DNA of 48,552 nucleotides, taken from an uncultured Anaeromyxobacter sp. Lineage in GTDB: Bacteria > Myxococcota > Myxococcia > Myxococcales > Anaeromyxobacteraceae. Where the stretch lies: NCBI GenBank assembly GCA_903874275.1, contig CAIQRS010000198.1, forward strand, positions 1 to 48,552, written 5' to 3'. The notes beneath the pieces are model-generated. The model did not search any database, had not been told where the DNA came from, and saw only the letters and a list, made by a program, of their open reading frames with translations. The translations under genes and the position numbers were made by a program. Shown piece by piece: positions 38,966-47,882 of this stretch (the stretch's first letter is position 1; each line of letters opens with the position of its first letter).

Positions 38966-41485
38966 TCAAGGTGCCAGGAATCGGCCGATTTTCTCGACGA
39001 GGTGCGTCGAAGCCGCGTCCCGCCAGGTCGCCGTGACCACGCGACGCCCCTCGGCGTCCCCCTCGAAGGCGCCCTGGGTCCCCAGCCACTCGACGGCGTT
39101 CTCCAGGGTGGCCTTGGAGATCGACTCGCGCATCAGCACGTGGCCCGAGAGGAATTCGGCTCGGCCGCGCTCGAGCGCCTGCTTGACGAGCCCCTTGCGC
39201 TCGGCCGATCCGCCCGCGAGCCCCGCGCTGCGGACCGTCTCCCCGGCGACCCGGTAGGCCTCGAGGTACGGGCGCGTCAGGTCGGCGAGGAAGTCGAGCC
39301 GGGCGCGCTGCGGTCCGGGGCGCACGCCCCCGGCATCCTCCACCACCGCGCCCATGCCGGCCAGGGCGTCGAGCTTGGCCCGGAAGATCGACTCGAAGCT
39401 GGCGCCCACCGGGTACATGAACTCGAGCCGGAAGAGGCGGGAGAGCCAGCGGACGTCGTCCCGGATCTCCTCGAGGGGTGCGCCGCCGCCGCGGGCGCGC
39501 ACCGACTGGGCGGTCAGCGAGAGCCCCACGTAGCGGTTCAGGATCGCGTTGCGGTTGAAGTCGAGGTAGGTCCTCTTGGCGTCGGGCACGTGGTAGATGA
39601 CCTGGCCGCCCGCCTCCTGGACCTCGATGACCTTGCTGGCCGCGAAGGTCACGACGGCGTCGTGGATGGGGCCGGGGGCGAGCGGGCTCGACGGCGCCTC
39701 GGCCAGCCCCGAGGCGATCCGCGCCCCGTCCCGGATGGCGATGGTGCGCAGGAGCTCGACCCGCTCGGCGACGTCCTCGGCCGAGATGCCCCGGCGGACG
39801 TGGGAGAGGAGGGCCGCGGCGACCAGGCTCACCGGCGTCACCGTCACCACCTCGGCGATGCCCCACATGACCCGGTTGGCGAGGTGCTGCACCAGCGACC
39901 GGCGCGAATCGGACCCGCGCTCGTCGGCGTCGAGGGTGAGCGACGGCGCCACCGCACCGGCCCCGAGTTGCTGCTCGGCCAGATCCTTGAGCGAGACCGG
40001 TGTCCCGAACTGGAGGTAGATGCGGCCGTAGCGTCGAAGGAGCGCCCTGGGGGTCTGGAGCAGGGCGCCGAACGACTCCTTCTTCTTCTCTCCCCCGGCC
40101 AGCTCCTGGGCGTATGACGCGCCCTCCACGAGCCGCTCGTAGTCCACCGCGATGGGGACGAAGAGCACGTCGTCCACCGCGCCGTCGCCCCAGGCATCCA
40201 CCTCCATGGAGAAGAGGCCCGTCTTGGGGAAGAGGAGCTTGCCGGTTCGGGACCGGCCGCCCTCCGGGAAGAACTCCTGGGTGAAGCGTTCGCGCAGGAG
40301 GTACTTCACGTAGGCGCGCAGGGTCGCGCTGTAGATCTTGTCGCCCTTGAACGAGCGGCGGATGAAGAAGGCGCCGGCGCGCCGGGCCAGCGAGCCGAAG
40401 GGCCAGAAGGCCAGGTTGATACCGGCCGCGACCTGGGGCGGGATGAGGCCGTGCTCGTAGAAAGCCCAGGAGAGCAGCATGTAGTCCACGTGGCTCTTGT
40501 GGCTGGGCGTGAGCACGAGCGGCTTGTCGGCCGCCAGCCGCCGGATCTCGGCGAGCCCCTTCTCGTCGATCTCCACCCGGTCGTACATCGTCTGGAAGAT
40601 CCAGCGGAAGATGGGGCGGATGAAGTCGATGAACAGGGGGGAGTAGCGGCTGGCGATCTCGTCGAGGTCGCGGACCGCTTCCCGCCGGACCGACGCGGGC
40701 GAGCGCCCCCTCTGCTTCGCCACGTGCCCCAGAACCTCGCGGAGGTGCCGGTCGCGCATCACCTTCTCGGTGACGCGGGTGGGTGTCCGGAGCGGCGGCC
40801 CGACGGAGGTGCGGAGTTCACGGGCCAGGTGATGGTGGATGGTGCCCCGGGCCTTCCGGGCCACCAGCGCGTCGGCCTCCTCGGAGCGCTCGGCCACGAA
40901 GGCGGCGAGGTCGATGGGGCGCCCCACCCGGAGGAAGGCCCGCTTGTAGTTGCGGAAGAAGGCCACGGCCGCGGGAAGGGTGGTGGGCGACTCGGGTGAG
41001 CCCCAGACCAGGTCCCAGATGGACGGCACCACCCGCTGGGCCCGGCGGTTCCAGACCAGGATGAGCGGGACGAGGAAGATGGGGCGCTGCTGGCCGCGCT
41101 GCAACTCCACCAGCGCCTCGAAGGGCGGCCCGCTCTCCTCGTGCGTGTTCAGGAAGATGACCGCCGTGGACTGGCCGCGCGCCGCGGCGTCGACGAGCGC
41201 CCGGACGCTGCGCCATACCGCGGCCAGCCAGCCGAAGAGCCCGACGAAGTTCACGGCGACGCGGAGCGGCGGCAGGCCGAGCCGGCGCACCAGCCAGTTC
41301 ACGTAGAGATAGTTGATGAGGCCCGACGACCTGGCCACGAAGACCACGCTGCCCCGCTCCGCCAGCGCCGCCATCTGCCCCTCGAGCCCCTCGGGCAGGT
41401 GGATGGGGTCGAACCAGCGGTCGAAGAGCAGCCTTCGCCTTCGTGGGCTGCGGGGCGGGGGAGAGGTGGAGGGAGCGGGGTCCAA
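38966..41485 (-). CDS. plsB: Glycerol-3-phosphate 1-O-acyltransferase (PlsB type)
   Basis: The product is 839 residues, close to E. coli PlsB. It acylates glycerol-3-phosphate at position 1 on the inner membrane. The acyltransferase motifs are TPSHKSHVDYM (HX4D, H329-D334), GAFFIRR (371-377), FFPEGGRSRTGK (405-416) and FVPIAVDYERL. The N-terminal third (INYLYVNWLVRRLGLPPLRVAVNFVGLFGWLAAVW) may insert in the membrane. The start is TTG 41485; the next ATG (residue 38) would remove conserved-looking sequence. It follows the HEAT-repeat gene by 21 bases. Confidence 0.92.
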   Translation of the reverse strand: MDPAPSTSPPPRSPRRRRLLFDRWFDPIHLPEGLEGQMAALAERGSVVFVARSSGLINYLYVNWLVRRLGLPPLRVAVNFVGLFGWLAAVWRSVRALVDAAARGQSTAVIFLNTHEESGPPFEALVELQRGQQRPIFLVPLILVWNRRAQRVVPSIWDLVWGSPESPTTLPAAVAFFRNYKRAFLRVGRPIDLAAFVAERSEEADALVARKARGTIHHHLARELRTSVGPPLRTPTRVTEKVMRDRHLREVLGHVAKQRGRSPASVRREAVRDLDEIASRYSPLFIDFIRPIFRWIFQTMYDRVEIDEKGLAEIRRLAADKPLVLTPSHKSHVDYMLLSWAFYEHGLIPPQVAAGINLAFWPFGSLARRAGAFFIRRSFKGDKIYSATLRAYVKYLLRERFTQEFFPEGGRSRTGKLLFPKTGLFSMEVDAWGDGAVDDVLFVPIAVDYERLVEGASYAQELAGGEKKKESFGALLQTPRALLRRYGRIYLQFGTPVSLKDLAEQQLGAGAVAPSLTLDADERGSDSRRSLVQHLANRVMWGIAEVVTVTPVSLVAAALLSHVRRGISAEDVAERVELLRTIAIRDGARIASGLAEAPSSPLAPGPIHDAVVTFAASKVIEVQEAGGQVIYHVPDAKRTYLDFNRNAILNRYVGLSLTAQSVRARGGGAPLEEIRDDVRWLSRLFRLEFMYPVGASFESIFRAKLDALAGMGAVVEDAGGVRPGPQRARLDFLADLTRPYLEAYRVAGETVRSAGLAGGSAERKGLVKQALERGRAEFLSGHVLMRESISKATLENAVEWLGTQGAFEGDAEGRRVVTATWRDAASTHLVEKIGRFLAP

Positions 41486-41506
41486 TCGGGGTCCGGGTGA
41501 GCCGGG

Positions 41507-42274
41507 CTAGGCGCCGCGGCGCTTCACGCGCCCCTCGCGGTCGAGGTACCAGGGCTCGACGAGCAGCGCCTCGACCTCGCTCCGGTGCCCCTTCACGTCC
41601 GCTCCCAGGTCCACCAGGGCCTGGAAGACCTCGCCGCGGACCCGGGCGTTGTCCCGGTCGCGCAGGAGCAGGGCGATGAGCGCGTCGCGGGCCGCGTCGC
41701 TCTGCCTCCCCACGGTGAGCGCGCGGGCCGCGCCGATGCGCACGTCGTCCACGAAGTCCTCGAGGAGCGGGAGGACCGCCTCGTCGCGCGACGGCCCGCC
41801 CACGGGGGCCAGGCCGGCCATGTCGGGGTGCTCGCGCAGCCATGCCAGGAGGACCATCTTCTTCTCGGGATCACGGGTGTACTCCCGCCCGAGCTTCTGG
41901 AGGAGGGAGAGGACGGTCCCGAGGAGCTCCGCCGGGGGAGCGAGCGAGGCGAGCACCCGCAAGCCCCAGGCCACGCCCGACTCCTGCTCGTCGAGGAACT
42001 CGCGCACCGGCTCGAGCGCCTTCGGCCCGGCGGCAACCAGGATGGAGCGGGCCTGCTCCTTCTCGTCGTCGTCGGAGATGCCCACCTCGGCGCGCACCGT
42101 GAAGCGCAGGCAGAGGACCTTGAGCGCGGCCGGGGTCCCGTTCTCGCCCAGCTGCTCGATGGCCTTCTGGCGGTTCTCGGCCGGGCCCCACTTCTGAGTG
42201 ATCTTCTGGCCCAGCTTCTTCAGGCTGGCCTGCTCCCGCGATTCGCGGCTGCCGAAGAGGTCGAGGATTCCCAT
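41507..42274 (-). CDS. HEAT-repeat-like protein of unknown function
   Basis: The product is 255 residues, all helical. It begins MGILDLFGSRESREQASLKKL and carries several helix pairs of HEAT type (AIEQLGENGTPAALKVLCLRF, LVAAGPKALEPVREFL, EAVLPLLEDFVDDVRIGAARALTV, DALIALLLRDRDNARVRGEVFQALVDLG). Such proteins are binding scaffolds. No signal peptide or enzymatic motif is visible. It lies between a DnaJ-type co-chaperone gene (ten bases upstream) and plsB in one operon, so a role in assembling a membrane or protein complex is possible but not shown. Confidence 0.78.
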   Translation of the reverse strand: MGILDLFGSRESREQASLKKLGQKITQKWGPAENRQKAIEQLGENGTPAALKVLCLRFTVRAEVGISDDDEKEQARSILVAAGPKALEPVREFLDEQESGVAWGLRVLASLAPPAELLGTVLSLLQKLGREYTRDPEKKMVLLAWLREHPDMAGLAPVGGPSRDEAVLPLLEDFVDDVRIGAARALTVGRQSDAARDALIALLLRDRDNARVRGEVFQALVDLGADVKGHRSEVEALLVEPWYLDREGRVKRRGA

Positions 42275-42284
42275 GGGGCCCCTT

Positions 42285-43244
42285 CTACAACGAGATTCCC
42301 GCGCGCGGGTCGGTCTTGTAGAGATCCTGGAGCGGCTTCACCGCCTCGCGGAGGGGCTCGCTGTCCTCGGGGAGGACGATCCTGGCCACGGCGTAGAGAT
42401 CGCCCCGGGGGCCTCCCTTGAGGTCCGGGAGCCCCTTGCCGCGCAGCCGGAGCTGGCGACCGGACTGGGTTCCGGGCGGGATCTTGAGCTGGACCTGCCC
42501 CTCGAAGGTGGGGATGACCACCTCCGCGCCGGCAGCGGCCTCCGGGATGGTGAGGGGGAGCTCGAGGAAGAGGTCGCGCCCTTCCCTGCGAACGCCGACC
42601 TGATCGCGGAGCCGGACGACCAGGTAGAGGTCCCCGGCCGGAGCGCCGTTCGAGCCCTCGCCTCCCTGGCCGGAGAGCCGGATCCTCGACCCGTCCGTCA
42701 CGCCTGCGGGGATCTTGACGCGCAGCGTGCGGCCGTCCACGTGCAGGTCGCGTTCGGCGCCCAGCACCGCGTCGCGAAGGTCGACCTGGAGCTCGGCCTC
42801 GGCGTCGCGCCCGGGCCTGGACACGGGGGCCCCGCGCCGCCGGCCACGCCCCCCTCCGCCGAAGAGGTCGCCGAAGATCGAGCCGAAGTCGAAGTTGCCC
42901 ACGCCGCCGACGTTGACGGTCTCGAAATCCCCCAGGTCGAAGGGGACCTCCTGTCCCGGGCTCCCCCCGTGCTGCCTCCACTGCCGGTACCGGTCGGCCG
43001 CCTTCTCGTCGAAGCCGGTGCGCAGGGCGTCGGGACCGAACTCGTCGTAGAGCTTGCGCTTCTTCTCGTCGGAGAGGACCTCGTGGGCCGCGGTGATCTC
43101 CTTGAACTTGTCCTCGGCCTTGCGGTCCCCGGGGTTCATGTCCGGGTGGAACTTCTTGGCGAGCTTTCGGTACGCCTTCCGGATCTCGTCGCTCGAGGCG
43201 CCACGGCTCACGCCGAGGACGTCGTACAGGTCTCTCTGGGGCAC
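42285..43244 (-). CDS. cbpA: DnaJ/CbpA-type co-chaperone
   Basis: The product is 319 residues. J-domain residues 3-68 contain HPD at 33-35. A Gly/Phe region follows (about 105-145, [21 protein letters not shown]), and then two DnaJ C-terminal substrate-binding domains (150-305, [45 protein letters not shown]). There is no Cys-rich zinc domain, so it is CbpA type (class B) rather than true DnaJ. It would stimulate DnaK ATPase. The GTG start has no Shine-Dalgarno sequence (TTTTTCCC precedes it), and the promoter predicts transcription beginning at the GTG. Confidence 0.92.
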   Translation of the reverse strand: MPQRDLYDVLGVSRGASSDEIRKAYRKLAKKFHPDMNPGDRKAEDKFKEITAAHEVLSDEKKRKLYDEFGPDALRTGFDEKAADRYRQWRQHGGSPGQEVPFDLGDFETVNVGGVGNFDFGSIFGDLFGGGGRGRRRGAPVSRPGRDAEAELQVDLRDAVLGAERDLHVDGRTLRVKIPAGVTDGSRIRLSGQGGEGSNGAPAGDLYLVVRLRDQVGVRREGRDLFLELPLTIPEAAAGAEVVIPTFEGQVQLKIPPGTQSGRQLRLRGKGLPDLKGGPRGDLYAVARIVLPEDSEPLREAVKPLQDLYKTDPRAGISL

Positions 43245-43250
43245 GGGAAA

Positions 43251-43278
43251 AAGCTAACGCGTTCGCGCCCGAGGTCAA
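43251..43278 (-). promoter_or_regulatory. Promoter of the cbpA-HEAT-plsB operon, predicted leaderless
   Basis: On the minus strand, TTGACC (43278-43273), 16 bases, TAGCTT (43256-43251), then six bases TTTCCC to the GTG at 43244. The geometry places the transcript start on the start codon, and no ribosome binding site exists. Confidence 0.65.
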
Positions 43279-43310
43279 CGTTGGTTGTCGCCCGGAAGGG
43301 TGCGGGAGAC

Positions 43311-43316
43311 TAGAAT
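43311..43316 (+). promoter_or_regulatory. -10 element TAGAAT before the SurA-like gene, predicted leaderless
   Basis: TAGAAT ends six bases before the ATG at 43323. No -35 is convincing at normal spacing; TTGTCG lies 20 bases upstream. The nearest purine run (GGGAG) is 14 bases from the ATG, too far for a normal ribosome binding site. Confidence 0.55.
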
Positions 43317-43322
43317 CGCCCG

Positions 43323-43997
43323 ATGACGAAGTGCGCCATCCTCGCGGCACTCCTCGTCCCGCTCGCCGCGGGGGGCATGGACGCCCCGTCCGGAGGGCGC
43401 GTCGTGGACGAGGTGGTGGCCGTGGTCGCCACCCGGGGGAGGGAGGCCGTCGTGGTCACCCGCTCCAAGGTCGTGGAGGAGGGGAGGATCGCGCTCGTCT
43501 CCCGCGGGGGGATCGAGGCGGCGTCCGCCCCCCTCGACGGGCTGGTGTTGCGGGCCTCCCTCGACTGGTACGTGGACCAGATCCTGCTCCACGAGGAGGC
43601 GGTCCGGCTCCAGGTGTTCGAGGTGGACCGGGAGGCCGCGGTGGCGGAGCTGGCGCGGTTCAAGGCCGAGTTCCCGACGCCCGGGGCCTTCAAGGCGTTC
43701 CTCTTCCAGATCGACGCCACCGAGGAGGACCTCACGACCACGCTGCGGCGCAGCCTGCGGGTACGCAGGTACCTCGAGTCCCGGCTGGGAAGGCTCCGTC
43801 CGGCCCAGCGGGAGGTGGCGGCCTGGTACCAGGCCCACGCCTCCGATTACGGGGGGCGAACGCTCGCGGAGGCCACCGACGAGATCGCGGCCCGGCTCGC
43901 GGCGTCCCGGGCCGACGCCGAGACCAAGGCGCTGCTGGCGGACCTCCGGAACCGGGCCGACATCCGCATCCTCGTGGACCTGGGCGCCGGGCCGTGA
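43323..43997 (+). CDS. SurA N-terminal-like periplasmic protein without PPIase domain
   Basis: The product is 224 residues. A short signal peptide (MTKCAILAALLVPLAAGG) is followed by VVDEVVAVVATRGREAVVVTRSKV, which matches the opening strand and helix of SurA-type chaperones, and by helices with DWYVDQILLHEEAVRL and VAELARFKAEFPTPGAFKAFLFQIDATEEDLTTTLRRSLRVRRYL. The parvulin PPIase domain of SurA is absent. The family is suggested by the pattern, not by a catalytic motif. The stop overlaps rimI (GTGA). It is divergent from cbpA, so a folding-related theme is shared across the 78-base region. Confidence 0.7.
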   Translation: MTKCAILAALLVPLAAGGMDAPSGGRVVDEVVAVVATRGREAVVVTRSKVVEEGRIALVSRGGIEAASAPLDGLVLRASLDWYVDQILLHEEAVRLQVFEVDREAAVAELARFKAEFPTPGAFKAFLFQIDATEEDLTTTLRRSLRVRRYLESRLGRLRPAQREVAAWYQAHASDYGGRTLAEATDEIAARLAASRADAETKALLADLRNRADIRILVDLGAGP

Positions 43998-44458
43998 CTG
44001 GGGGCGAAGGGCCCGCCCTGGCCTTCCGCCGGATGCGGGAGGGGGACCTGCCGCGCGTGATGGAGATCGAGCGGGCCGCCTTCTCCCACCCCTGGTCCGA
44101 GGAGCTGGTCCGCCGCGAGCTCGGCCACGAGTTCTCCACCGTGCTGCTCGCCACCGGCGGCCCGGACGGCGAGATCCAGGGGTTCGCGGTGGTCTGGCTC
44201 GTCCACGACGAGCTCCACGTCCTCAACGTGGCGGTGGCGCCGGAGGCCCGGCGGCGCGGCGTGGCCCGGGCCGTCCTCGACCAGGTGGAGGCGCGGGGGC
44301 GCGAGCAGGGGGCCCGGGTCTCCATGCTGGAGGTTCGCCGCGGGAACGCCCCGGCCATCGCCCTCTACCGCTCCCTCGGCTACCGCGAGGTCGGGGTCCG
44401 TCCGCGCTACTACGCCGAGGACGGGGAGGACGCGCTGGTGATGGACAAGGACCTCTGA
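43994..44458 (+). CDS. rimI: Ribosomal protein S18 alanine N-acetyltransferase-like GNAT
   Basis: The product is 154 residues from GTG, overlapping the previous stop by four bases. It has the GNAT fold with the acetyl-CoA loop EARRRGVARAVLDQV (residues 85-99) and the RimI-type LEVRRGNAPAIALYRSLGYREVGVRPRYY (112-140). RimI acetylates the N terminus of ribosomal protein S18 in E. coli. The usual partner tsaB is not adjacent, so the symbol rests on the motif alone. Confidence 0.88.
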   Translation: MTGGEGPALAFRRMREGDLPRVMEIERAAFSHPWSEELVRRELGHEFSTVLLATGGPDGEIQGFAVVWLVHDELHVLNVAVAPEARRRGVARAVLDQVEARGREQGARVSMLEVRRGNAPAIALYRSLGYREVGVRPRYYAEDGEDALVMDKDL

Positions 44459-44482
44459 CGGAGCCGTTCCCCGTGTTAGGAA
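44455..44482 (+). promoter_or_regulatory. Candidate promoter of the S9 peptidase gene
   Basis: CTGACG (44455-44460), 16 bases, TAGGAA (44477-44482), seven bases before the ATG at 44490. AGGAAG in the same place could act as a ribosome binding site, so leaderless and ordinary readings compete. Confidence 0.4.
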
Positions 44483-44489
44483 GCGTTCC

Positions 44490-46685
44490 ATGACGCCCGC
44501 GCTCCTCCTCGCACTGACCATCGTCTCGGCGCCTCCTCCCGCGCCGCCTGCCGCGGCCCCCTCGTTCCTCCGGGAACTCTCCGAGACCCGCGGCTACCGC
44601 GCAGGGTCGCCCTCGCGCGCCACCGTGGTGCCCGGCGGTTCGGAGGTGATCTTCCTCCGGTCCGGCTCCCGGTCCGGTGTGCTCTCCCTCTTCGCCACCG
44701 ACGTGGCCACCGGGAAGACGCGCGAACTGCTCACCGCCGAGGCGCTCCTCGCCTCCGAGCCGGAGGACCTGTCCGACGCCGAGAAGGCGCGGCTCGAGCG
44801 GCAGCGCATCACCGCCCGGGGGATCACCCACTACGAGATGGCCCAGGACGGGAAGACCTTCCTGGCCTCGCTGGGCGGCCGCCTCTACGCGGTGGACCGG
44901 ATCACCGGCGAGAAGCGGCGCATGCCTACCCCGCAGGGCGCGCTCGACCCGCGCCTCTCCCCGGACGGCAAGCAGGTCGCCTACGTGGCGGGCGGCGAGT
45001 TGCACGTCCTCGACATCGCCACCGGCAAGGCCCGGGCGCTCACCACCGGGGCCACCGAGTGGAAGACCCACGGCCTGGCCGAGTTCGTGGCCCAGGAGGA
45101 GATGGACCGCCGCGAGGGGTACTGGTGGTCCCCCGACGGGAGGAGCCTGGCGTTCGAGGAGGCCGACGACACCGAGGTGGAGAAGCTCTCCATCCAGGAT
45201 CCGGCGCGACCGGAGCGGCGCGCCGTCCAGTTCGCCTACCCGCGCGCTGGCCGGCAGAACACCAAGGTCCGGCTGGGCGTCGTCGCCCTGGAGGGCGGGG
45301 CACCCACCTGGATCGACTGGGACCGGGAGCGCTACCCCTACCTGGCCCAGGTGCGCTGGCAGAAGGGGGCGCCGCTCCTGCTCGTGGTCCAGGACCGATC
45401 CCAGACCGAGGAGGCCGTGCTCCGCGCCGACCCCGGCAGCGGGAAGACCACGGTCCTCCTCGTGGAGAAGGACGCCTCCTGGCTGAACCTGAACGACGCG
45501 GCGCTGCGCTGGATGCCCGACGGATCGGGCTTCCTCTGGTTCACCGAGCGTGGCGGCGGGGCGGAGCTGGAGCTGCGCTCCCCCGGGGGCGAACGCCTCT
45601 CCGGAGTGGTTCCCCTGGAGTACGGCTACGTCGGGCTGGCCGGGGTCTCCGACGCCGGCGACGTCTACTTCCTCGGTACGCGGGGCGACCCCACCCGCGA
45701 GCGGCTCTTCCGGGTCCGTCCCGGAGCGGTTCCCGTCGAGGTGGTCCTCCCCGGCGAACCGCCCACCGGCCTCTGGGCCAAGGTGGCCGACGGCGGAAAG
45801 GTCCTCGTGGTCTCCTCCTCCAGACCGGGCGAGGGTTCCCGCCTGGCGCTCGTCGGTCCGGACGGAAAAGAGCGCATCCAGCTCCCGTCGGTGGCCGTCC
45901 AGCCTCCCTTCCGGGCGCGCCCGGAGATCCGCCAGGTCGGCAAGCGAGGGCTGTGGACCTCGCTCGTCCGTCCGCGCGACTTCCAGCCGGGCGTGAAGTA
46001 CCCGGTGATCGTGCAGGTGTACGGCGGGCCGATCGGCCTCAGGGCCCTCGGGCTGAGGAGCGAGTCGCCCCGCGCCCAGTGGATCGCCGACCAGGGATTC
46101 CTCGTGGTGAAGGTGGTGAACCGGGGCGAGACGGCGCGGCTGGGGCGGGAGTTCGAGCGGGCCGTGAAGGGGGACCTGGCCGGGCCGGCCCTGGAGGACC
46201 AGGTCGAGGCGCTGGCCGCCCTGGCCGCGGTCGTCCCCGAGATCGACCTCTCCCGCGTGGGAATCACCGGCTGGTCGTTCGGCGGCTACATGGCCGCGCT
46301 GGCGGCGCTGCGGCGCCCCGACGTCTACCGGGCCGCCGTGGCCGGGGCGCCGGTGGTGGACTGGCGCGACTACGACACCTACTACACCGAGCGCTACCTG
46401 GGGCTCCCCGCCGCGGCGCCGGAGGCCTACGACCGGAGCTCGCTCACGCGGCTGGCCGGAAAGGGGCACGCGCCGCTGCTCCTCGTGCACGGCACGGCCG
46501 ACGACAACGTCTACCTGCTCCACTCCATCAAGCTGGCCGACGCGCTCTTCCGCGCCGGCGCGCCCGCCTCCTTCGTGCCGCTCGCCAACGTGACCCACCT
46601 GGCGGCCGATCCGGACACGGCGGAGCGGCTGGCCGAGATGGAGATCCGCTTCTTCCGGGAGAACCTGGGCGCGCCGCGCCCCTGA
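44490..46685 (+). CDS. S9 family peptidase (dipeptidyl-peptidase IV-like)
   Basis: The product is 731 residues. A signal-peptide-like N terminus (residues 1-22, with a Pro/Ala stretch) suggests export. Residues about 30-480 are the beta-propeller (DPRLSPDGKQVAYVAGGELHVLDIATGK; WWSPDGRSLAFEEADDTEVE, which includes the double-Glu-type region that holds the substrate N terminus). The alpha/beta-hydrolase domain has the nucleophile in GWSFGGYMA (S596), the Asp in HGTADDNVY (D671 or D672) and the His in NVTHLAAD (H703). It would release N-terminal dipeptides, consistent with a proteolytic, predatory or scavenging lifestyle. pyrD starts four bases after the stop. Confidence 0.92.
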   Translation: MTPALLLALTIVSAPPPAPPAAAPSFLRELSETRGYRAGSPSRATVVPGGSEVIFLRSGSRSGVLSLFATDVATGKTRELLTAEALLASEPEDLSDAEKARLERQRITARGITHYEMAQDGKTFLASLGGRLYAVDRITGEKRRMPTPQGALDPRLSPDGKQVAYVAGGELHVLDIATGKARALTTGATEWKTHGLAEFVAQEEMDRREGYWWSPDGRSLAFEEADDTEVEKLSIQDPARPERRAVQFAYPRAGRQNTKVRLGVVALEGGAPTWIDWDRERYPYLAQVRWQKGAPLLLVVQDRSQTEEAVLRADPGSGKTTVLLVEKDASWLNLNDAALRWMPDGSGFLWFTERGGGAELELRSPGGERLSGVVPLEYGYVGLAGVSDAGDVYFLGTRGDPTRERLFRVRPGAVPVEVVLPGEPPTGLWAKVADGGKVLVVSSSRPGEGSRLALVGPDGKERIQLPSVAVQPPFRARPEIRQVGKRGLWTSLVRPRDFQPGVKYPVIVQVYGGPIGLRALGLRSESPRAQWIADQGFLVVKVVNRGETARLGREFERAVKGDLAGPALEDQVEALAALAAVVPEIDLSRVGITGWSFGGYMAALAALRRPDVYRAAVAGAPVVDWRDYDTYYTERYLGLPAAAPEAYDRSSLTRLAGKGHAPLLLVHGTADDNVYLLHSIKLADALFRAGAPASFVPLANVTHLAADPDTAERLAEMEIRFFRENLGAPRP

Positions 46686-46689
46686 CGCC

Positions 46690-47757
46690 ATGGCCTGGGA
46701 CGCCGCGCGGAAGCTCCTGTTCCACCTCGACCCGGAGCGGGCCCACGGGCTCGCCGCCGGGGCGCTGCGCGCCATGGGGAGCGCCGGCGCGGCCCTCCGG
46801 CCCCGGCCGGATGCTTCACTGCGCGTGAAGTGCATGGGGCTCGACTTCGAGAGCCCGCTGGGCATGGCGGCCGGGTTCGACAAGGGGGAGGTGCTGGTGC
46901 GCGGCCTCCACGCGCTGGGGTTCGGCCACGTCGAGGTGGGGACCATCACGCCCCGCCCCCAGGTCGGAAACCCCCGCCCGCGCCTCTTCCGTCTCCCCGA
47001 GCACCGGGCGCTCCTGAACCGGATGGGGTTCAACAACCAGGGGATGGCGGCCTGCGCGGAGCGGCTGGCCAGGCTCCCCCTGGAGGGCCGGGGGATCGTC
47101 GGCGTCAACGTCGGCAAGAACAAGGACACCCCCAACGAGCGGGCCGCCGACGACTACCTGGCCGCCATCGACGCGCTTCACCCGTGGGCCGATTACCTGG
47201 TGGTGAACCTCTCCTCGCCCAACACGCCCGGGCTGCGCGCCCTCCAGGAGCGCGCCCCGCTCGAGGCGCTGCTCGGGGCCTGCGTGGACCGGGCCCGCCC
47301 GCTCGGCAAGCCGCTCCTGGTGAAGCTCGCCCCGGACCTGACGCCCGAGGCCCTCGACGAGGCGGTGGACGTGGCGGTGGCCTGCGGGGCCGCCGGCGTC
47401 ATCGCCACCAACACCACCATCCAGCGTCCCGGGGCGGTGGCGTCCCATCCGCGCGCCGCCGAGGCCGGTGGACTCTCCGGCGCTCCCCTGGCTCCCCTCT
47501 CGCTCCAGGCGTTGCGCCGCGCCCACGCCCGGGCCGCGGGGCGCATCCCCGTCGTCGGCGTGGGAGGGATCATGGACGCGGCCGACGCCTACGCGCGGAT
47601 CCGCGCCGGGGCGTCGCTGGTCCAGGTCTACACGGGGTTCGTCTACGGGGGGCCGGGCTTCCCCCGCCGGATCCTCGAGGAGTTGCCGGAACTGCTGAGG
47701 CGGGGCGGGTTTGGATGCGTGGCCGAGGCGGTCGGCACCGAGCCGGCGGCCGCCTGA
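46690..47757 (+). CDS. pyrD: Dihydroorotate dehydrogenase, class 2 (quinone-dependent)
   Basis: The product is 355 residues. The N-terminal helices (MAWDAARKLLFHLDPERAHGLA) that dock to the membrane and quinone mark class 2. FMN-barrel motifs are PLGMAAGFDKG, EVGTITPRPQ, NRMGFNN, the active-site VVNLSSPNTPG (base S176), KLAPDLT, ATNTT and the phosphate-binding GVGGI ... GASLVQVYTGFVYGGP. It oxidises dihydroorotate to orotate in pyrimidine synthesis and feeds electrons to the quinone pool. It appears to be co-transcribed with the S9 peptidase, although the functions are unrelated. Confidence 0.96.
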   Translation: MAWDAARKLLFHLDPERAHGLAAGALRAMGSAGAALRPRPDASLRVKCMGLDFESPLGMAAGFDKGEVLVRGLHALGFGHVEVGTITPRPQVGNPRPRLFRLPEHRALLNRMGFNNQGMAACAERLARLPLEGRGIVGVNVGKNKDTPNERAADDYLAAIDALHPWADYLVVNLSSPNTPGLRALQERAPLEALLGACVDRARPLGKPLLVKLAPDLTPEALDEAVDVAVACGAAGVIATNTTIQRPGAVASHPRAAEAGGLSGAPLAPLSLQALRRAHARAAGRIPVVGVGGIMDAADAYARIRAGASLVQVYTGFVYGGPGFPRRILEELPELLRRGGFGCVAEAVGTEPAAA

Positions 47758-47798
47758 GAACCGCCCCATCCGGGACGACTCGTAAATCACCTGGACGG

Positions 47799-47827
47799 TT
47801 GACGGGGATGACGCGACGCGTTATATA
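47799..47827 (+). promoter_or_regulatory. Strong sigma70-type promoter of the phasin-like genes
   Basis: TTGACG (47799-47804), exactly 17 bases, TATATA (47822-47827): the closest match to consensus in the window. The leader (about 49 bases) holds a perfect hairpin, GCCCCTC-CGTGC-GAGGGGC (47842-47860), and then AAGGAG before the ATG. Confidence 0.8.
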
Positions 47828-47841
47828 CCTTTCGCGACATC

Positions 47842-47860
47842 GCCCCTCCGTGCGAGGGGC
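47842..47860 (+). promoter_or_regulatory. 5' leader hairpin upstream of the phasin-like gene
   Basis: A 7-bp perfect stem with a five-base loop begins about eight bases into the predicted transcript and ends 12 bases before the ribosome binding site. It may stabilise the mRNA or tune initiation. Confidence 0.5.
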
Positions 47861-47882
47861 CAACCCCACGAAGGAGACGACG

